A DNA stretch of 64,000 nucleotides from JAYPWI01 sp964629575. Its GTDB lineage: Bacteria > Actinomycetota > Acidimicrobiia > Acidimicrobiales > Poriferisodalaceae. A program made the translations under genes and the position numbers. The notes under the pieces are model-generated. The model made no database searches. It was not told the DNA's origin and saw nothing but the letters and a program-made list of their open reading frames with translations. Location of the stretch: the NCBI GenBank assembly GCA_964629575.1, contig CAZVUM010000015.1, positions 1-64,000 of the forward strand, written 5' to 3'. Positions 8,945-17,818 of the stretch are shown piece by piece; within the stretch, counting starts at the first letter, position 1; every line of letters starts with the position of its first letter.

Positions 8945-8995
8945 GTGGGGCAGTGTAGGGCTCACCAGGCGGGGATCTCTGTAGCGTGCGGGGCG

Positions 8996-9772
8996 ATGTA
9001 CGCCTTCCTCCGGCGGCCGAAGTGGATGGTCGCGCACGCCCTCGTCGTAGTGCTTCTCGTCACCTTCGTGGCCGCCGGACTCTGGCAACTCAGCCGGCAC
9101 GCCCAGCGGGTCGACCGCAACGACGCCGTGGCATCCCGCGCCGCGCTACCACCGCTCGGGATCGACGACCTGGTCTCGCTGGACGCCGATTTCGACGAGT
9201 TTCGCTCGATCGAGCTGACGGGATCCTGGGCGAGCGACCACGCCGTACTGATCCGCAACCGCAGCTACAACGGCGCAGCGGGCTGCCATGTCGTCGCACC
9301 GTTCGACGCAGGAGGCGACGTCGACATGCTCGTCGCACTCGGTTGGATCCCCGACGCCGACTGCCTCGGTGGGGAGGTCCCGCAGGCGCTGAGCGTCCAG
9401 CTCGCGGCCGCGACCGACGTCGCCATCACCGGCCGCCTGAGGGAAACCCAGACGCGCGGCCGGTTCGGACCCCGCGATGCGGCCGAGGGCCGGCTCTCGA
9501 CGTTCGCTCGCACCGACGTCGAACGCATCGACTCCCAGGTGCCCCTCGAACTGGCGACGATGTACGCCGAGCTGGTGTCGGCGAGTCCCGCACCGGAGGG
9601 ACCGCTTCTCCTCGACGCGCCGCCCAGCGACAACGGTCCCCACCTGGAGTACGCGGTCCAGTGGTTTCTCTTCTTCGGAGTCGGTGCGATCGGTTACCCG
9701 ATCGCGCTGCGGCATCACGCACGCCGAGGACACCTCGACGACGTCGACGAGGTCCCACCTGCCGAGGTGTGA
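8996..9772 (+). CDS. SURF1 family cytochrome oxidase assembly protein
   Basis: 258 residues from ATG 8996, beginning MYAFLRRPKWMVAH. There are two membrane helices with a periplasmic domain between them: the first about 13-33 (ALVVVLLVTFVAAGLWQLSRH), the second near the end (VQWFLFFGVGAIGYPIAL). SURF1 features seen are the GLWQL-R motif after helix 1, the FRSIELTGSW strand, NRSYNGAAGCHVVAPF and the NGPHLEYAVQWF motif before helix 2. SURF1 aids heme insertion into cytochrome c oxidase subunit I. No oxidase genes are in the window. It is divergent from the CapA gene and meets the next gene tail to tail. Confidence 0.88.
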   Translation: MYAFLRRPKWMVAHALVVVLLVTFVAAGLWQLSRHAQRVDRNDAVASRAALPPLGIDDLVSLDADFDEFRSIELTGSWASDHAVLIRNRSYNGAAGCHVVAPFDAGGDVDMLVALGWIPDADCLGGEVPQALSVQLAAATDVAITGRLRETQTRGRFGPRDAAEGRLSTFARTDVERIDSQVPLELATMYAELVSASPAPEGPLLLDAPPSDNGPHLEYAVQWFLFFGVGAIGYPIALRHHARRGHLDDVDEVPPAEV

Positions 9773-9773
9773 C

Positions 9774-10925
9774 TCAGCCGACGACGCTCGCCATCCGGTC
9801 GACGACCCGCTCGAGCATCTCCGGTGAGGTGGCGAAGTTGAGGCGCACGTGCCCCTCCCCGCCGGGACCGAAGGCCAGACCTGAGTTGAGCGCGACCCGT
9901 CCTCGCTCGAGAAAGGCGTCGGCCGGATCGTCACCTAGGCCGAGCTCCCGACAATCCAGCCATGCCAGATAGGTCGCGGCCGGCGGGTGATACCGAACAT
10001 CGGGAAGCTGCGCCGCGAGCAGATCCCGCAACAGATGGCGGTTGTGGTCGAGCCCCGCGACGAGCTCGTCGATCCACGGCTGACCGTGCGTCCATCCCGC
10101 CACTGTGGCCACCTGACCCAACGAGTTGAGACCACCGAGCAAACGGGTCGGGATGGCCTTGAGTGGCGGCCCGTAGCGCTCGCTGGAGCAGTGCACGAAC
10201 GCCATGCGCAACCCAGCCATGTTGAACGTCTTGGTCGCAGCGGTGATGGTGACCGTTCGCTCGGCTGCCACATCACTCACCGAGGAAGCGGGGAGATGGC
10301 GCTCGGGGGAGTACACGAGATCGCAGTGGATCTCGTCGCTGATGACGAGGAGATCGTGCCGCTCGGCGATGTCGGCCACGATGCGAAGCTGGTCACGATC
10401 GAGAACCACCCCACACGGGTTGTGGGGCAGGCAGAGCAGCAGGGTCGATACCTCGGGTCGGGCAGCGACCGACTCGAGATGGTCGAAGTCCATCTCCCAG
10501 CCGTCTGGGCCGAGGCGGAGTGGATTGGCCACAACGTTGCGCCCAAAGTCGGAGATCGACGTGAGGAACGGGGGATAGATCGGGGTCTGGACCACGATCC
10601 CGTCGCCCGGCTCGGTCAGAACATCGATCGTCCACTGCAAGCCCTGGATCACGTCGTGAAGGCGCAGGACATCGTCGATCCGGGTATCCCAGCCGAACGC
10701 GGTCGCCATGCGAGCCACGAAGGCTTCATACACCGGGATGGGCTCGTCGTAGAAGTCGTAGCCCAGCCCACCCGAGTCGATCCGGTCGCGCACGGCACCC
10801 AGAACCACATCGGGTATCTCGACGTCCATGTCCGCCACCCACGCCGCCAACACGTCGGACCCGTGGCGTCCCCACTTGATGCCAGGCCGATGCACCACGC
10901 GGTCGGGATCGAGATCGAAGATCAT
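9774..10925 (-). CDS. patB: MalY/PatB-type PLP aminotransferase (probable cystathionine beta-lyase)
   Basis: 383 residues from ATG 10925 (MIFDLDPDRV); a start 16 codons upstream adds only unconserved residues. Fold-type I PLP enzyme. Signs: WVADMDVEIP near the N-terminus, PHNPCG, DEIHCDLVY and the PLP lysine Lys232 in ATKTFNMAGLR. The family cleaves C-S bonds of cystathionine or other beta-thio amino acids; some members act as aminotransferases or regulators. The gene is alone and ends 1 base from the SURF1 stop on the opposite strand. The exact substrate is inferred. Confidence 0.85.
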   Translation of the reverse strand: MIFDLDPDRVVHRPGIKWGRHGSDVLAAWVADMDVEIPDVVLGAVRDRIDSGGLGYDFYDEPIPVYEAFVARMATAFGWDTRIDDVLRLHDVIQGLQWTIDVLTEPGDGIVVQTPIYPPFLTSISDFGRNVVANPLRLGPDGWEMDFDHLESVAARPEVSTLLLCLPHNPCGVVLDRDQLRIVADIAERHDLLVISDEIHCDLVYSPERHLPASSVSDVAAERTVTITAATKTFNMAGLRMAFVHCSSERYGPPLKAIPTRLLGGLNSLGQVATVAGWTHGQPWIDELVAGLDHNRHLLRDLLAAQLPDVRYHPPAATYLAWLDCRELGLGDDPADAFLERGRVALNSGLAFGPGGEGHVRLNFATSPEMLERVVDRMASVVG

Positions 10926-11010
10926 CCGGGCACAGTAGACGGCCGCGCGCTCCCCACGGGGTGTGCAGGTCACTTGGCGCCAATCTCACTCTTCGTGGTA
11001 GACACTCGCG

Positions 11011-11319
11011 GTGATTTCGACGGCCACAGCGATCGTCCTGACCCTCTTGTTGGTCTGGGCCACAGCGACCACGATCATCGTCGCCGTACGCACGTTTGCG
11101 GCCCGTCGTCGGCCTTCACCAGCCGACGTCGTTCTCGACCTCACCCGCGACGAGCGGCAGGAAGAGCAGCGCTGGGCGGCCGTTCGATTCCTCGGCCACG
11201 GGATCACCGGCGAGCAGCTCCAAGAAGCCGTGTGCCAGGCAACCAACTGCACACCCGCAGAAGCGACCTACGCAATCGCGCTCGCCGAGGACCGCACGAT
11301 CGACGATCCGCCGCGGTGA
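11011..11319 (+). CDS. Small single-pass membrane protein, unknown
   Basis: 102 residues from GTG 11011. One N-terminal helix (TATAIVLTLLLVWATATTII) is followed by basic RRRP and a soluble helical tail (LTRDERQEEQRWAAVRFLG, then ITGEQLQEAV and TPAEATYAIALAEDR). The tail could be a small UBA-like three-helix unit, but this is a guess. Codon use fits the neighbours, and the gene fills the space between a divergent and a convergent gene, so I think it is real. Confidence 0.5.
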   Translation: MISTATAIVLTLLLVWATATTIIVAVRTFAARRRPSPADVVLDLTRDERQEEQRWAAVRFLGHGITGEQLQEAVCQATNCTPAEATYAIALAEDRTIDDPPR

Positions 11320-11367
11320 GCAGCAGGGCTCTCGCTACATCTGAGGCGTCGCTCACCAGCGGCCCAG

Positions 11368-12105
11368 TCAGTACAGGCCGACCATCCGCCCGGCCAGCGC
11401 GACGACCGCCACGACGAGAACCGGGCGAATGAGTCGCTCCCCTCCGCGCACCGCAGCGCGTGCTCCGACCCAGCCTCCCAGCGCGAAGCCGATCGACAAC
11501 AAGAGGGCAAAGCCCCAGTCCACCTGACCTCGGGCGATGAAGACCGGTACGGCCATGGCGGTCAGGGCCATGATCACCACGACCTTGACCGCGTTGGCGT
11601 TCACAAGATCCAGACCTGAGCGCGACAACGCCACGACGATGATCAGCCCGACGCCGGCCTGAAACGCGCCGCCGTAGAGCCCGATGCCGAAGAACACGGC
11701 GGCGGTCAGGGCGGGACTCCACGCGATCTCCGTGCCCGTCGCCTTCGGCGGCTTCAGGCTGAGGATCAGTAAGGGGACCATGAGGATCCCGAAGGTCCGC
11801 TCGAAGGCTTCGTCGGTGAGGCTCGAGACCAGGACCGATCCCACCAGCGATCCGAGAATCGCTGGGATGAGAACGGGAACAGCGCGCCTGAGCCCGGACA
11901 CTCCTTCCTTGCGATACCCCGCAACGGACGCCGCGTTCTGCACGAGAACACCGACCCGGTTCGTTCCATTGGCGATCAGACCAGGAAGGTCGGCGAAGAC
12001 GGTGAGCATGCCCACAGTCAACAGCGAGCCGCCGCCCGCCATGGCGTTGACGACTCCGGCCACCAGGCCGGCACCGACCACGACGACGGCGTCGACCACG
12101 TCCAT
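11368..12105 (-). CDS. TSUP (TauE/SafE) family membrane permease
   Basis: 245 residues, about 7-8 membrane helices. The family hallmark repeats are present: GLVAGVVNAMAGGGSLLTV near the N-terminus with NGTNRVGVLVQN following, and FGIGLYGGAFQAGVGL in the second half. TSUP proteins export or import small sulfur or organic anions such as sulfite, sulfoacetate or taurine. It lies downstream of the DUF1501 gene on the same strand, 60 bp away, and could be co-transcribed, but no functional link is apparent. Substrate not inferable. Confidence 0.85.
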   Translation of the reverse strand: MDVVDAVVVVGAGLVAGVVNAMAGGGSLLTVGMLTVFADLPGLIANGTNRVGVLVQNAASVAGYRKEGVSGLRRAVPVLIPAILGSLVGSVLVSSLTDEAFERTFGILMVPLLILSLKPPKATGTEIAWSPALTAAVFFGIGLYGGAFQAGVGLIIVVALSRSGLDLVNANAVKVVVIMALTAMAVPVFIARGQVDWGFALLLSIGFALGGWVGARAAVRGGERLIRPVLVVAVVALAGRMVGLY

Positions 12106-12165
12106 GGAGCCATCTTGGTCCAGGAGCGTCGGATGCCACGAGTCGACGCCCGGCGGCGCAGGTCG

Positions 12166-14235
12166 CTAGGCAGCTATGGAGTTGACCGATCCGGTTTGGC
12201 TGACCCCTCCGAGAGAGCCCTGGTAGGAGGCGTCGCCGAAGGTGAACACACCGCCGTCGCGTGCGACGAGCCAGTAGCCGTTTCCGGTGTGTGTCGGCGC
12301 CACAGCGACGATCGGTTGAGCGAGACGCAGGTTGCCCGTCGAGCCGTGGTACCCCGCCTTGCCGTAGGTGAAGACGCCGCCGTCGTCAGAGACCAGCCAG
12401 TAGCCCTCGCCGGAGGGGTGAGCGGCCATCGTGACGATGGGTCGGTTGAGGCGAATTGCACCAGCCGACCCGTAGAAGCCGACGTTGCCGTAGGTGAACA
12501 CGCCGCCGTCAGAACCGCAGAACCAGTATCCGTTGCCCGATGGATGCACGGCCATGCCCACGACAGGCGCCGCGAGACGCAGGTTGCCCGTCGAGCCGTG
12601 GAAACGAGCGGAGCCAAAGCTGAATACGCCCCCGTCCTCCCCCACGAGCCAGTAGCCGTTGCCGTCCGGCGCGATCGCCATGTCGACGATGGGCCGGCTG
12701 AGCCCACGGCCACCCATCGACCCGTGGTACCCCGCCTCGCCGAAGGTGAACACACCGCCATCGGCTCCACAGACCCAATAGCCGTCGCCCACGGGGTTCC
12801 GACGCACGGCGACCACGTTGTTGACCCACGGCGAGCCGTAGTTGGCGTGCTTGCCGAAGTTGTGAACGCCACCCGCAGCCGTGGAGATGAGGTAACCGTG
12901 CTTGGCCAACGGGTTGTGAGCGGGCCCAACGACAGCGGTGGCATCGGGATCCGCGCCGAACATGTCGAACTGCTCGAAGCTCGCGCCGAGGATCTCGTTG
13001 GAGTCGGCCTGCAGCCAGCGCTCGAGAACCGTGGCGTACATGCTCCTGAAGTCGACCGACGGGGCGAGGTTGCCGCGGCGATCGAGGTTGTGCAGCGACG
13101 GATAGCCGCCGTAGAGACCACCTTTGACCCGCTGACCGATCACGAAGGCCACCGATGCGGCGCCGTGATCGGTGCCGTACGCACCATTGATCTGAGCGCG
13201 GCGCCCGAACTCCGAGAACGTCACCACAGTCACCTTGGAGGCGAACTGGGGTGCGAGCTCGGCGTAGAAGCGGGCGATGCCGGCGTCGAGCCGACCGAGT
13301 GCCTGGGCGTGAGCGAACTCGTGGCCGTTGTGGTTGTCGAACCCGCCGGTATCGACCGACAGGACCCGGACACCGACGTCGGCGTTGATGAGGCGAGCTG
13401 CCTGGCCCATCTCGACCTCGAAGCGGCTGCCGGGAATGCGCCCGCCTTCGTAGGCGGGAGCGAGGCGCCGAGCCTGGTCGAGCGCGTCGACGTTGTTGTC
13501 GGCGAGCTGATCAGCCCACGATCCGAGTGGGTGGCTTCCCGCTGCCATCTGCTCGATGGCGTTGTAGAGGCGACGGTCCCGAGGCCGGTTGGCGATACCG
13601 AACTCCATCTCCCCGCCGGCGCTGAGGGCGACCGCCTGGGCCTCCCGTCCGACGAGGTGCAGTGGGATCGCGGAATCGAACACGACGGCTTCGAGCTCGC
13701 TGCGATGCGATCCCTTGGCGTCCAGATGGCGGCCGATCCAACCGTCGAGAGAGCGCTCGCCGGACTCGGAGTCGTGCTTGCCGTCCATCCACAAGGCCAT
13801 GCCGTCGAAGTGCGACAGGGTCGAGTCGTGGTAGCCGATGCCCTGGATGATGCCGACGTCACCCTGATCCCACAGCGACTTGATCGTCGTCAGGTTGGGG
13901 TGCAGCGCGAGGCCGTTGCCGATGCGCAGCGCGTCCTGTTGATCGAGGGCCACGCCCTGGCGCAGCTGGCGATACCGGCCGTCATCGACGGGCGCGACGG
14001 TGTTCAGACCATCGTTGCCGCCGCCGAGCTGGATCAGGACGAGGATGCCCTCCCCCGGCTGGATCGGACCGCCCAGCGCGGCGTTGGCAGTGCCGCCGCC
14101 TGGCAGAGCCAAGCCGGCCCCGGCCGCCGCGGCACCCGCTGCGGTGTATTGGAGAAACCGCCGCCTGGACAGCCCCTCGGGCGACAGATCGGGGCTCTTG
14201 GACAATGCTCGACGGATCTCGTCTGCGTTACACAT
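12166..14235 (-). CDS. Tat-exported DUF1501 protein with C-terminal GYW repeats (copy 1)
   Basis: 689 residues from ATG 14235, with a strong GAGGAGGTG ribosome site. Twin-arginine signal near 23-50 (LSRRRFLQYTAAGAAAAGAG). The DUF1501 domain (about 55-420) has the alkaline-phosphatase-like features LVLIQLGGGNDGLNTVAP, GYHDSTLSHFDGM and TVVTFSEFGRRAQ, with GTDHGAAS. The C-terminal part holds six tandem 42-residue repeats, each with GYW, DGGVF and FG/YG. The gene follows DUF1800 copy 1 by 13 bases and forms a translation unit with it. DUF1501/DUF1800 pairs are widespread; their biochemical role is unknown. It is likely secreted to the cell surface. Confidence 0.88.
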   Translation of the reverse strand: MCNADEIRRALSKSPDLSPEGLSRRRFLQYTAAGAAAAGAGLALPGGGTANAALGGPIQPGEGILVLIQLGGGNDGLNTVAPVDDGRYRQLRQGVALDQQDALRIGNGLALHPNLTTIKSLWDQGDVGIIQGIGYHDSTLSHFDGMALWMDGKHDSESGERSLDGWIGRHLDAKGSHRSELEAVVFDSAIPLHLVGREAQAVALSAGGEMEFGIANRPRDRRLYNAIEQMAAGSHPLGSWADQLADNNVDALDQARRLAPAYEGGRIPGSRFEVEMGQAARLINADVGVRVLSVDTGGFDNHNGHEFAHAQALGRLDAGIARFYAELAPQFASKVTVVTFSEFGRRAQINGAYGTDHGAASVAFVIGQRVKGGLYGGYPSLHNLDRRGNLAPSVDFRSMYATVLERWLQADSNEILGASFEQFDMFGADPDATAVVGPAHNPLAKHGYLISTAAGGVHNFGKHANYGSPWVNNVVAVRRNPVGDGYWVCGADGGVFTFGEAGYHGSMGGRGLSRPIVDMAIAPDGNGYWLVGEDGGVFSFGSARFHGSTGNLRLAAPVVGMAVHPSGNGYWFCGSDGGVFTYGNVGFYGSAGAIRLNRPIVTMAAHPSGEGYWLVSDDGGVFTYGKAGYHGSTGNLRLAQPIVAVAPTHTGNGYWLVARDGGVFTFGDASYQGSLGGVSQTGSVNSIAA
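12185..12905 (-). repeat. Six 42-residue repeats in DUF1501 copy 1
   Basis: Period 126 bp. Five well-conserved units follow (I/V)V-MA-HP-G-GYW--G-DGGVF-FG---FHGS-G-L-L--P; the N-terminal sixth is degenerate (HGYLISTAAGGVHNFG). Boundaries approximate. The spacing suggests small beta blades; the same unit recurs in the second DUF1501 copy. Confidence 0.85.
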
Positions 14236-14248
14236 GGATCACACCTCC

Positions 14249-15538
14249 TCAGGCCAGCTGCATCTCGGGCGAGAGCATCACGAGCGTCAATACGTTGCGG
14301 TATTGGGGCCATTCCTCGGTGGCCCGCTCGGCGTACAAGTAGTCCTCGAGAGCGCGACGAGTAGTCGTCGTGAGGGTGTTGAGCGAGAACCAGCCCCGCA
14401 GCAGGTCGACGACCGCGGGAACCGACAGGTCGTAGATCTCCTCGAGATGGTCCCGCTGGCTCATCTTCCAGACCAGGTGGCTGGCGAAGTCGGCCCTGGC
14501 CCATGCTCCGGTCGCCGAGATCCACTCGGCGTTCTGCTTCCAGCCAGATGGGTTGGGAGGGTGCAGAAGGTTCTGGCCCATGTCTCGAATCCACCAGTCG
14601 GGGCGGCACTCCGACGCGGGCGAAGCGCCGGCTCTGGCGCAGGCCACCGCCCATTCGACCGGGCTCCTCACGAGGCCCGTCCTGGCTTGGGTGCTGTAGA
14701 ACTCGTCGTGCATCAGCACCGACCGCACCAGGAGCCCGAGATTCAGATTGTTGTTGAGGTAGTCGGCGGTGATGTCGTCGATCACCGACGAGGACGGGTT
14801 GGGATAGGCCAGAAAACTCCACAACTCGGTGGCGATGTAACGCGCCGATGCGATGCGGTGCACGCCGTAGACGGCCTCGTCGATCACCTGCGGCCCATCC
14901 CAGTTCTTGGTGATGCCGAAGATCGTCTTGTTGCGGTGGTCGTGCCAGTAGGAGTTGTACTGGTAGTTCTTCAAACCATCGGAGAGGTGGTGGCCCGTCC
15001 AGGCTCGGGCGGTTTCGATGATGTCGTTCTCGCTGTGGTGCTCACCAGGGCCGAGCAAATGGAGCTCGAGCAGCTCACGGGCGAAGTTCTCGTTGGGGTT
15101 GCCGGCCTTGTTTCGGTAGTTGTCGAGATACAGGAGCATCGACGGCGTGACCGACATCGCCTGAGCGAGATCGCGGAAGCTGCCAAAGAGCATCCCCCGG
15201 AACAGGTTGTTCTCCTGCCAGGTCTGCCATGCGTACCGATGGGTGTCGGCGTTGGTCGCAAAGTGGCCATGCCAGAAGAAGGTCAGCTTCTCCTGGAGCG
15301 GGCGCGGCATCAACCGCATTCGCTCCATCCACCAGACCTTCAGGTCGGCGACCTGGCGCCACTTGGAGCCCTCTTCGTCGAAGATCCCCGCCGGTGGCTG
15401 GGGAGTCGGATTGGACGAGAAGTCCATGAGAGTCGCAACGGCGTCGGCCCGGGACATGGGGGTCAGCTGATCCACCAATGCCCAATCGATTCCGAAACCG
15501 GTACGACGTACCAAATGCTCTGCGTCGGCCCGATCCAC
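14249..15538 (-). CDS. DUF1800 family protein (copy 1)
   Basis: 429 residues from GTG 15538, with GGGGGTGG upstream. Features of the DUF1800 family: AEHLVRRTGFGIDW at the start, LTFFWHGHFATN, MLLYLDNYRNKAGNPNENFA and ARELLELHLLGPGEHHSE. A C-terminal helical region with NPSGWKQNAEWIS follows. No signal peptide is evident. The gene stands directly upstream of DUF1501 copy 1, with the next ribosome site overlapping its stop. Function unknown; the family is nearly always paired with an exported DUF1501 protein. Confidence 0.88.
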   Translation of the reverse strand: MDRADAEHLVRRTGFGIDWALVDQLTPMSRADAVATLMDFSSNPTPQPPAGIFDEEGSKWRQVADLKVWWMERMRLMPRPLQEKLTFFWHGHFATNADTHRYAWQTWQENNLFRGMLFGSFRDLAQAMSVTPSMLLYLDNYRNKAGNPNENFARELLELHLLGPGEHHSENDIIETARAWTGHHLSDGLKNYQYNSYWHDHRNKTIFGITKNWDGPQVIDEAVYGVHRIASARYIATELWSFLAYPNPSSSVIDDITADYLNNNLNLGLLVRSVLMHDEFYSTQARTGLVRSPVEWAVACARAGASPASECRPDWWIRDMGQNLLHPPNPSGWKQNAEWISATGAWARADFASHLVWKMSQRDHLEEIYDLSVPAVVDLLRGWFSLNTLTTTTRRALEDYLYAERATEEWPQYRNVLTLVMLSPEMQLA

Positions 15539-15700
15539 TGTGCACCACCCCCGTCGTGATGTCGCTAGATCCGCCCGAATCGCACTTCGAGCGAAGCTAT
15601 CCCTCTGTCAAGCTGCTGTGTCGTCGCGGCAGCCGGTTTTCTCATCGGCGGTGGTCGGTACCGACTTGAGTGCTGGAGCAAAGAGAACTGGACCGACGGC

Positions 15701-17806
15701 TCAGGAGGCGATCGACACCGACACGGTCCGGTCCGACACCTGACGTGGTGCGCCATGGAACGAAGCGTCACCGAAGGTGAACACGCCACCGTCACCGCCG
15801 AGCAACCAGTAGCCGTCTCCCGTCGGGGTCGTCGCCATGTCGACGATGGGAGCCGCGAGGTTCACGCCGGCCAGCGAACCGTGGAACGGCGCTGCCCCGA
15901 AGGCGAAGACCCCGCCGTCAGCCGTGAGCAGCCAATAGCCGTCCCCGCTGGAGTGAACGGCCATCGTGACGATCGGCTCGACCAGGTCGAGGTGGGCGAC
16001 CGATCCGTGGAACGGGGCGGATCCGAAGGCGAACACGCCGCCGTCGCGGCCACAGAGCCAGTAGCCATCGCCGGCGGGTCGGGCCGCCATCCCCGAGACC
16101 GGGGCGGCCAAGGAGAGGGCAGCCGCCGATCCATGGAACGGCGCGGCGCCCAGGGCGAACAGGCCGCCGTCTTCGCTGGCCAGCCAATATCCCCGCCCGT
16201 CGGCGCTGGGCGCCATGTCGACGATGGCCGAAGCCAGATCCAGCGCGACAACCGAGCCGTGATCGGGCGCCAAGCCGTACGCCGTGACGACGCCACGGGC
16301 CTCGGCGATCCAATAGCCGTCCACCAGTGGGTGGGTGCGGACCGCCACTGCGCCGGCGCCGGCCGAACCGTGGCTGCGCAGGTGTCCGAACTGCTGAACC
16401 GCACCATCGGACGAGAGGACCACGTACCCGTCGCCGCTGGATTCGCCGGCTGGAGAGCTCGGCTGGGGTGATTGAGCGACCGGCGCGACCGGCGCGACCG
16501 CACGGACACCATTCGTGGTCGAGGTATTCGGCACAGCACCGAACAGGCCCAGGCCTTCGTAGCGGCCGCCGACGATTGCGGACCCGTCCGCACCGAGCCA
16601 CGCCTCGGCGACGGTTCCGTACAGATCACGAAAGTCGACTCGCGGAACGAGATTGCCGCGACGGTCGAGCGCGTCGAGCAGCGGGTACTCGCCGTAGAGA
16701 CCGCCCACCACCGGCTGTCCCACGACGAGCGACAGGCTCGCGGCGCCGTGATCGGTCCCGTCCGATGCGTTCTTCTGGGGCCGGCGGCCGAACTCCGAGA
16801 ACGTCATCACGGTCACCCGGTCGGCGAACCGCGCGTCGAGTTCTTCGAAGAACCGCTGCACCCCAGTATCGAGGTTGCCCAGTGCGACACCGTGTTCCCA
16901 CTCGTGCCGTTGGTGGGTGTCGAAACCAGCGAGCTGCACCGTCAACAAGCGGACGCCGATGTCCACGTTGATCAGCCGTGCGGCTTGCACCATCTCGGTC
17001 GCAAAGCCCCAACCGGTGTGGGGCCTGGCGTAGGCGGGCCTCAGCTCGGTCGCCAGATCGAGCGCGGCACTCCCGGCAGCCGCGAGCTCGTCTGCCCACG
17101 GGCCGAGCGGCGACGTGGCGCCGTCCATGCGGCGCACGGTTTCGTACATCCGTTGATACCCGGTACTGCGGTCGGTGCCGAAGTCCGGGAGGGGCCCGAT
17201 ACCCAGAGTGACGGCGGAGGCCTCGCTGCCGCGCATGTGCAGAGGAATCGCCGTGTCGAACGCCACGGCCTCGACCGGGCTTCGACCCGCGCCGAGTCCG
17301 TCGAGGTACCGCCCGATCCAGCCGGTTTCGGGCCGACGCCCAGGAACCAGGCCGTGCTCGCCGCCCATCCACATGGCCATGCTGTCGAAGTGAGATAGCG
17401 TGCTGTCGGCGTAACCGACGCCCTGCACGACAGCGACGTCCCCGGCGTCGAACCGGTCCTTGATGTGGCTGAGCGATGGGTGAAACGCAAGACCCCCATC
17501 GATGCGCAATCCCTCGGCCGGGCTGATGGCGATGCCCCGGCGAAGGTCGTGATAGTGACCCGAGTCGACGGGCGCAACGGTGTTGAGGCCGTCGTTTCCT
17601 CCCAGCAGCTCGATGAGCACCAGCACGCGGTCATCGGACCCGAGGGGGGTCGAGCCGAAGGCAGACCGAAACCCGACACCCACTCCTGTTCCCGCCACGG
17701 CTGCGCCGGCCAGGGCGAACTGGAGGAACCTTCGGCGGCTGAGCGCGTCGGGAGACCCATCGGCGGCTGTCGAGAGCTGAGTGCGGATCCGCGCGACATC
17801 ACTCAT
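15701..17806 (-). CDS. Tat-exported DUF1501 protein with C-terminal GYW repeats (copy 2)
   Basis: 701 residues from ATG 17806 (ribosome site GAGGAG). Same order as copy 1: Tat signal (LSRRRFLQFALAGAAVAGTG), DUF1501 core (LVLIELLGGNDGLNTVAPVD; GYADSTLSHFDSMAMW; VTVMTFSEFGRRPQ), then a Pro/Ala-rich linker (about 440-465: APVAPVAQSPQPSS) and six 42-residue GYW repeats. It differs from copy 1 throughout, so the duplication is old. It follows DUF1800 copy 2 by 12 bases. About 160 bp without a gene separate it from copy-1 DUF1800. Probable surface protein of unknown role. Confidence 0.87.
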   Translation of the reverse strand: MSDVARIRTQLSTAADGSPDALSRRRFLQFALAGAAVAGTGVGVGFRSAFGSTPLGSDDRVLVLIELLGGNDGLNTVAPVDSGHYHDLRRGIAISPAEGLRIDGGLAFHPSLSHIKDRFDAGDVAVVQGVGYADSTLSHFDSMAMWMGGEHGLVPGRRPETGWIGRYLDGLGAGRSPVEAVAFDTAIPLHMRGSEASAVTLGIGPLPDFGTDRSTGYQRMYETVRRMDGATSPLGPWADELAAAGSAALDLATELRPAYARPHTGWGFATEMVQAARLINVDIGVRLLTVQLAGFDTHQRHEWEHGVALGNLDTGVQRFFEELDARFADRVTVMTFSEFGRRPQKNASDGTDHGAASLSLVVGQPVVGGLYGEYPLLDALDRRGNLVPRVDFRDLYGTVAEAWLGADGSAIVGGRYEGLGLFGAVPNTSTTNGVRAVAPVAPVAQSPQPSSPAGESSGDGYVVLSSDGAVQQFGHLRSHGSAGAGAVAVRTHPLVDGYWIAEARGVVTAYGLAPDHGSVVALDLASAIVDMAPSADGRGYWLASEDGGLFALGAAPFHGSAAALSLAAPVSGMAARPAGDGYWLCGRDGGVFAFGSAPFHGSVAHLDLVEPIVTMAVHSSGDGYWLLTADGGVFAFGAAPFHGSLAGVNLAAPIVDMATTPTGDGYWLLGGDGGVFTFGDASFHGAPRQVSDRTVSVSIAS
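15735..16440 (-). repeat. Six 42-residue repeats in DUF1501 copy 2
   Basis: Same 126-bp period as in copy 1. Four units carry DGG(V/L)F-(F/L)G--PFHGS; the two N-terminal units are degraded (GYVVLSSDGAVQQFG; GYWIAEARGVVTAYG). Boundaries approximate. Confidence 0.85.
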
Positions 17807-17818
17807 CGGTCACGCTCC

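Noticed and set aside
8306..9100. Frame reading through the CapA gap with XXX
   Set aside because: It depends on the arbitrary 100-N length; merging identical flanks gives the correct frame.
12115..14364. 749-codon open frame antisense to DUF1501 copy 1
   Set aside because: Repeats in it are complements of the GYW repeats; no independent motif.
12166..16440. CRISPR-like array
   Set aside because: The regular 126-bp periodicity is protein-coding repeat; units differ and there are no spacers.
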